Shown: piece by piece, positions 59,690 through 64,000 of the stretch | How positions within the stretch are numbered: position 1 is the first letter of the stretch | Layout of the letters: every line of letters starts with the position of its first letter | NCBI GenBank assembly: GCA_949152475.1 | Contig: OX424564.1 | Coordinates: 22,566,165 to 22,630,164 of the forward strand | From: Terebella lapidaria | Taxonomy: Eukaryota; Annelida; Polychaeta; Terebellida; Terebellidae | Length of the DNA stretch: 64,000 nucleotides | Reading direction: 5' to 3' | The notes under the pieces: model-generated | Databases searched by the model: none | What the model was told of the DNA's origin: nothing | The model's input: the letters and a program-made list of their open reading frames with translations, nothing else | Made by a program: the position numbers and the translations under genes

Positions 59690-60600
59690 TTCCGTATAAA
59701 TTTATTCCATATATTTATAAATATATTATGAATGATACGGTCATTGTTTGGTTACTGTGGTGATCGAATTATAGAAAGACCGACTTTTTTTATGTGGGGA
59801 TGACTTTCCAGAAGAAGGCATGGGCGCGCATTCTATACCGTTCTTCCCACGTACGTGTATTATAGTCATTGAATTCACAACCACAAAATAGTGTGTACAA
59901 GGTCAATATAATATATCCAGCTGTCACTTGTATAAGCCCACAGCTCATCTCTATTTTTTTCGAACGGAAGTTCTTTTTATTTTGAAAATTTGGTTTGTTT
60001 GCTACATGATGTATAGGACACATAACAAAATTACTATTCGATAAACGCGATGTGACTCATTATTTCGTAGTGCTCGAGTTGGGGAAATATATAAATGTTG
60101 GTAAAATATTCAAAATTACTTCTGACAAAACAACAAAACTTGTCGGAGGATATCCTAAAATTTCAAACGTGAATAATACCCGAGATATTATACAATACAA
60201 CATATATCATGGTAAAAATAGAGGAGCTATTCCTTACGTCACTGGGTGAATCTGTAGTTCATGTACTTTGTTGTAAAGGCAATCATATTGACGAAGTACA
60301 TGTACACTTCACATGTATATATATGGCAAATGTTTACTTGAAATTGTGTACTTTTGTCCAATCACTCGTTCCTATTCCATTTTGTCATTTCATCACACAC
60401 AAAAATGACAATAAGTGTGAAGATTCGCCTACATGTAGTCTTTTAGTAGTAGGACTCAATCAAAATCGAAACCAAGGACCAAACGTGTTTTTCGATATAT
60501 ACAGGTGCAATAAACATGTTTTGGAGATAGCTTTCCATGTGAAATATTGTCATGAAAATTATTTATACTTCCATAAAAATCTGTACATGATTAAATGCAT
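59690..60600. other. Spacer between the two convergent ECI-like genes
   Basis: About 0.9 kb of AT-rich DNA holding the 3' regions of both genes. The plus-strand open frame at 60209-60664 runs antisense into the last exon of copy 2 and is not supported as a gene. Confidence 0.55.
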
Positions 60601-61717
60601 TTACATTTTAGACCCGAAACTTGTCGCATGTGGTGCAAGCTTTAGAGCAATACAACTCTTGTAGGCATCTTCTTTCATCGTCTGCAAATGTTCTCTGTTG
60701 TAGCCATTTGCCGGCACTACTTTTTTGACCCAGTTAAGTGCCCTAGAATACATCTCCGATGGGGCGCATGACTCGTGCGCAATTCCGGCGGCTTTCGCCT
60801 CGTTCCCTGTGAATTTTCGTCCCAGCACCACAGCATCGTGGAATCCTAATCCTTTTGGTATCTTCAGTCTGTATAATTGGGAATGAAGGGACACACAATA
60901 ATAATAATACACCAATAAATAACTGAGTTTGGACCAATCACAATAATGTTATCGTTGAAGAATCAACCTTCTCGAAAAACGCTGTTATAAGACAATTGAA
61001 AATGGTCGAACGCTGATCGTCGTCATGTGACACTACTCAAACAGGCTTAAAAACCGAGCACAAAATCTTATTTGCATTTGAACAGCGGGTCAAAAGGTCG
61101 CATACTTACTTGAATGCCTCGATCATACTTGGGTGAAAGCGTAGGTTGATATGAACCTCATTTACGCACCACCAACCACGTGTGTTCTGCATAATCACGT
61201 GATCATGCGCCATAACAAACATGGCGCCAGCCGCAAACGCGTGACCTGGATGTGGGCAGATGATTTATCAAACATAAGAAATAAACATTCATTTTTGGGA
61301 GGCATCCGTGTAGGCCTATATATAGCCGCCATAAATTTTGAAAATTGTACTCGTAAACCTTTTCAATAGAAATTACAATGTGCTAACCGTTGACTAGAGC
61401 TATGGTTGGTACTGGGAATGTGAGGATCCTGAAGAATAGAGACCGGTACTTGAGTCCCGTGAACTCCTGGAGTCTGTCCGGATCTGTACGCGCTAGGTAA
61501 GCCAGCCAGGGCAGGTCCAGGCCATTACTGTAGAACTTCCCGCTACCAGTGGTGACTAAAGCCTTAACGTCAGGGTTCCTGAATGGGACGTCAATTCGAA
61601 AATAGTAAAAGGATAATATCTGCATCATATCCGTACCAAATAGGCACCAACTTTCATATGAAGCCCAGTTTATTCGCTCCAACTACATGTACCTGGTACT
61701 GACGTCAGGTATTGATT

Positions 61718-61751
<34 letters not shown>

Positions 61752-61927
61752 CGTGACGTGAGTACCTACCGTAACACCTCGTCTAAAGCCGCGTGTACTT
61801 TCTCCACGAAGTCCTCGTTGAACCGGTTGTCTCCTCGCTTGAAGGTCACGATCCCCAGGTTGTCCTTGAAGGTCACCTGAACAGTCCCACCCAGACCGGA
61901 CTGTGTGGCTGACTCTCCCGACGCCAT
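60601..61927 (-). CDS. Enoyl-CoA hydratase/isomerase (ECI-like), copy 2, peroxisomal SKM terminus
   Basis: Four exons: 61770-61927, 61388-61578, 61110-61245, 60601-60868; 753 nt, 250 residues. Intron positions and phases equal those of copy 1, and exon 3 is the same length (136 nt). Motifs: VTFKRGDNRFN, oxyanion segment TTGSGKFYSNGLDL, second oxyanion region GHAFAAGAMFVMAHDH, NEV with the candidate catalytic Glu. The C-terminal part VPANGYNREHLQ is identical to copy 1. The protein starts directly at MASGESATQ with no presequence and ends in SKM, which fits the PTS1 peroxisomal consensus [SAC][KRH][LM]. The intron 2 donor (gttagc) is off-consensus. It is convergent with copy 1. Isomerase activity is inferred from the family. 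Confidence 0.9.
61719..61751. repeat. CAA microsatellite in intron 1 of ECI-like copy 2
   Basis: About eleven copies of (caa), close to the donor at 61769; no coding role. Confidence 0.85.
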
Positions 61928-64000
61928 ATCACCGGATTAAAACAAATATTTGTTGATATAATTCAGCTGGGTAGATATGCATGTATTGAAACAAAAGTCC
62001 AATATCCGACCTGGTACACGGGGCAAAGGGTCGAGCATATACCGCTATGTTATCATGATAGCTTACTATTACCAGTGTTGCTTCTATCATAACGCAGCAT
62101 GTGGCCCAATCACACACTGTCTGATGTCAGTATACTGTCCAAGTAATCACATGGGTCCTTGAAGGCGTCATATTCAAGCACGATGGGGCAATGGGAGTTC
62201 TGCTATCTTACGGCAGTATTTCTTCAAACAAATATTTGCCAATCCGCAGAAGAATCGGCACGGCACCGCCATTTACCGCTGTGGAACCGTATATAGGACC
62301 GCATTAGCATCTCCATCACCGCCGTGCGTCATCGATTAAACCGCCATGAAATCGCCGGGAAACGTGGACTGTCCACCCTTCCGCGATCTCGTGGTGGTGC
62401 TACCAAAATGCTACCACATGAGCATTGCGAGTATGAGGGTGCCATTGCGGAGTCAGAGAGGAATTCTACAACATAGCGATCTTATTACGATGCCACTGTG
62501 TTCCCACGGCGGTGGTGGCGATGTTATGCATGTACGGCAATAGGGTGTCCACTGAGGTTGCGCAGAGGTTGCACTGAGTTGCTTGTACAGTGATACTGCG
62601 GTCATATAACAGCTTCGGATTGTTAAAATCAATTTAATTGTTATAAAAGTCTTCAAGCAGTTCAGATCGAGTATTGAGAATGACGGATAATTACAGAAAT
62701 GTGATCATGCAACAATTGCTGCAGCCTGCATTTGCAGCCACAGTAGCCCCATCATAACGGGAAGACTCCTCTTCCGATGGTGGAGGGGCGTAGGAGGGCG
62801 TTTCTTGGTTGCTTTCTCCCTCGTAGCAGGTTTCGGCATAATTAATAAATGATGCAACGTATTCTGCAAAACATTGGTAATGAATTTCCGCAATGCTGCA
62901 CCTGGACCACCATCGTAGCACCTTAGTAGCACCGCCACCCCCGCAGTAGCACCTCAATGGCCCCTCAATGCTGCCCCCAACACCACTGTACTGCCACCAG
63001 TTATCGCCGTGAAACCGCCAACAAAACCGTAGTGGTAACTCAATAAGATCGTCATATCGTCAGTGACACTGTCGTGCATCCTCCCTGTTTCCTCAGTAGC
63101 ACCGTGAAGAGAAGCACACGTTTGATGGGTAGGGAAAAATACGGAAACGCTAATGGAGGTGTCACTACGGTGATGGCGGTTTTATCAGAAACCGGTTGTA
63201 GTAGGCGTACCGCAGTTGCACCCCTTATCCTGTGTGACTGGGGTACCAATTAAAGTATTGCTGATCAATACATATGGAGCTCTTAAGGGAACATGATTTT
63301 TGAGATAAGAAAATGTTATTTCAAGGAACAGAAATTTTATTTCGAAGGAACGAAATCTATTTCAATATAATATAATGAAATGTTTTCTTGATGGAACGAA
63401 GTCTACTTCGAGGGAACGAAATGATACCAGTATGTCAGAATCCCGCGCCGTGTCCCCTTTGGGGCTCCGTTCACGACCATTGACGACAAACTTGATTGGG
63501 TAATGTTACATGCCCCAGAGAATAACAGATTGCCTCGTCACTGTGATGTTATGTAATAGTATAGTATCATAACAACAATATATTTTTTGTGGGTGTTATG
63601 GTTATTTGAGGCCCGCCTTGGATGATTTGAAGCCCGACATGGACCATTTGAAGCCCGAGCGCTTATGGTGCTTTTAAATGATTGAGGCTTCGCGGACGAT
63701 GAGCTGACGTCTGACCACGATTTCAGATCCCATAAGCGACCATTATAACGTATTGTCACCTGCAACGAAAACAAAAAGTACGAATTTCCTCACGTTTAAC
63801 ATATATGTACCATATCGCAAGAGACAACAAATATCTGAAATTCGTGCAATTTCGCCGAAGGGAACTTTTCTTTATTTGCACGTGAACATAAGTAACCTCT
63901 GAATGATTCATTTCTAACCGCGAAGTGACACAAAATTATGCAAATTTTCAATCTCACACATACTATCTTAATCCATCAATAATATACCAATAGTTTGTCT
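61928..64000. other. Upstream flank of ECI-like copy 2, no gene seen
   Basis: Contains a region (62.2-63.25 kb) dense in accgcc, gtagcacc and ggtgctacc words in both orientations, possibly a decayed transposon with inverted ends. A run of gaaggaacgaaat-like words is at 63330-63425 and about three 21-bp units of the atttgaagcccga type at 63613-63655. No supported coding sequence. Confidence 0.45.

Overview
This is eukaryotic, animal DNA. Genes are split by introns with GT..AG borders, intergenic DNA is AT-rich, and words such as taggccta and tacatgta recur. Those words and the gene content suggest a marine invertebrate, perhaps a deuterostome (lancelet, hemichordate or echinoderm); the species cannot be fixed from sequence alone.

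I rebuilt four spliced genes by joining exons with consistent frame and phase. (1) 0.8-7.2 kb, minus strand: an apparently new type I membrane protein of about 1368 residues. It has a signal peptide, three Kunitz domains, a very acidic segment with five copies of a roughly 30-35-residue motif, a Pro/His-rich segment, one transmembrane helix and a short basic tail. All extracellular modules are bounded by phase-1 introns. (2) 10.1-18.8 kb, minus strand: an SLC6 sodium/chloride-coupled monoamine transporter of the dopamine/noradrenaline type, 12 clear exons plus a tentative last exon. (3) 58.0-59.5 kb, plus strand, and (4) 60.6-61.9 kb, minus strand: two enoyl-CoA hydratase/isomerase (ECI-like) paralogues lying tail to tail. 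They share intron positions but differ in targeting signals: the first has a mitochondria-like N-terminus and ends in SNL, the second has a short N-terminus and ends in the peroxisomal signal SKM.

The region 22-47.5 kb has no recognisable host gene. It is an array of direct repeats of very different ages: old diverged units at 23-28 kb, a roughly 4-kb tandem duplication (29.5-35.2 and 35.2-39.2 kb), and a nearly perfect 1,010-bp tandem duplication at 40.9-42.9 kb. A 1.7-kb satellite block (31.45-33.15 kb) sits inside one repeat copy; its 134-bp units carry clustered AGGTCA nuclear-receptor half-sites. A broken Penelope-like reverse transcriptase lies at 45.5 kb.

At 47,571-52,495 is an apparently intact Ty3/gypsy LTR retrotransposon on the minus strand, with nearly identical 198/197-bp LTRs, a 5-bp target duplication and one uninterrupted Gag-Pol frame. 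It splits an unrecognised short reading frame. The flanks (52.5-58 kb and 62-64 kb) show no convincing genes. The four genes show no obvious functional link beyond proximity; the two ECI-like genes form one duplicated unit.
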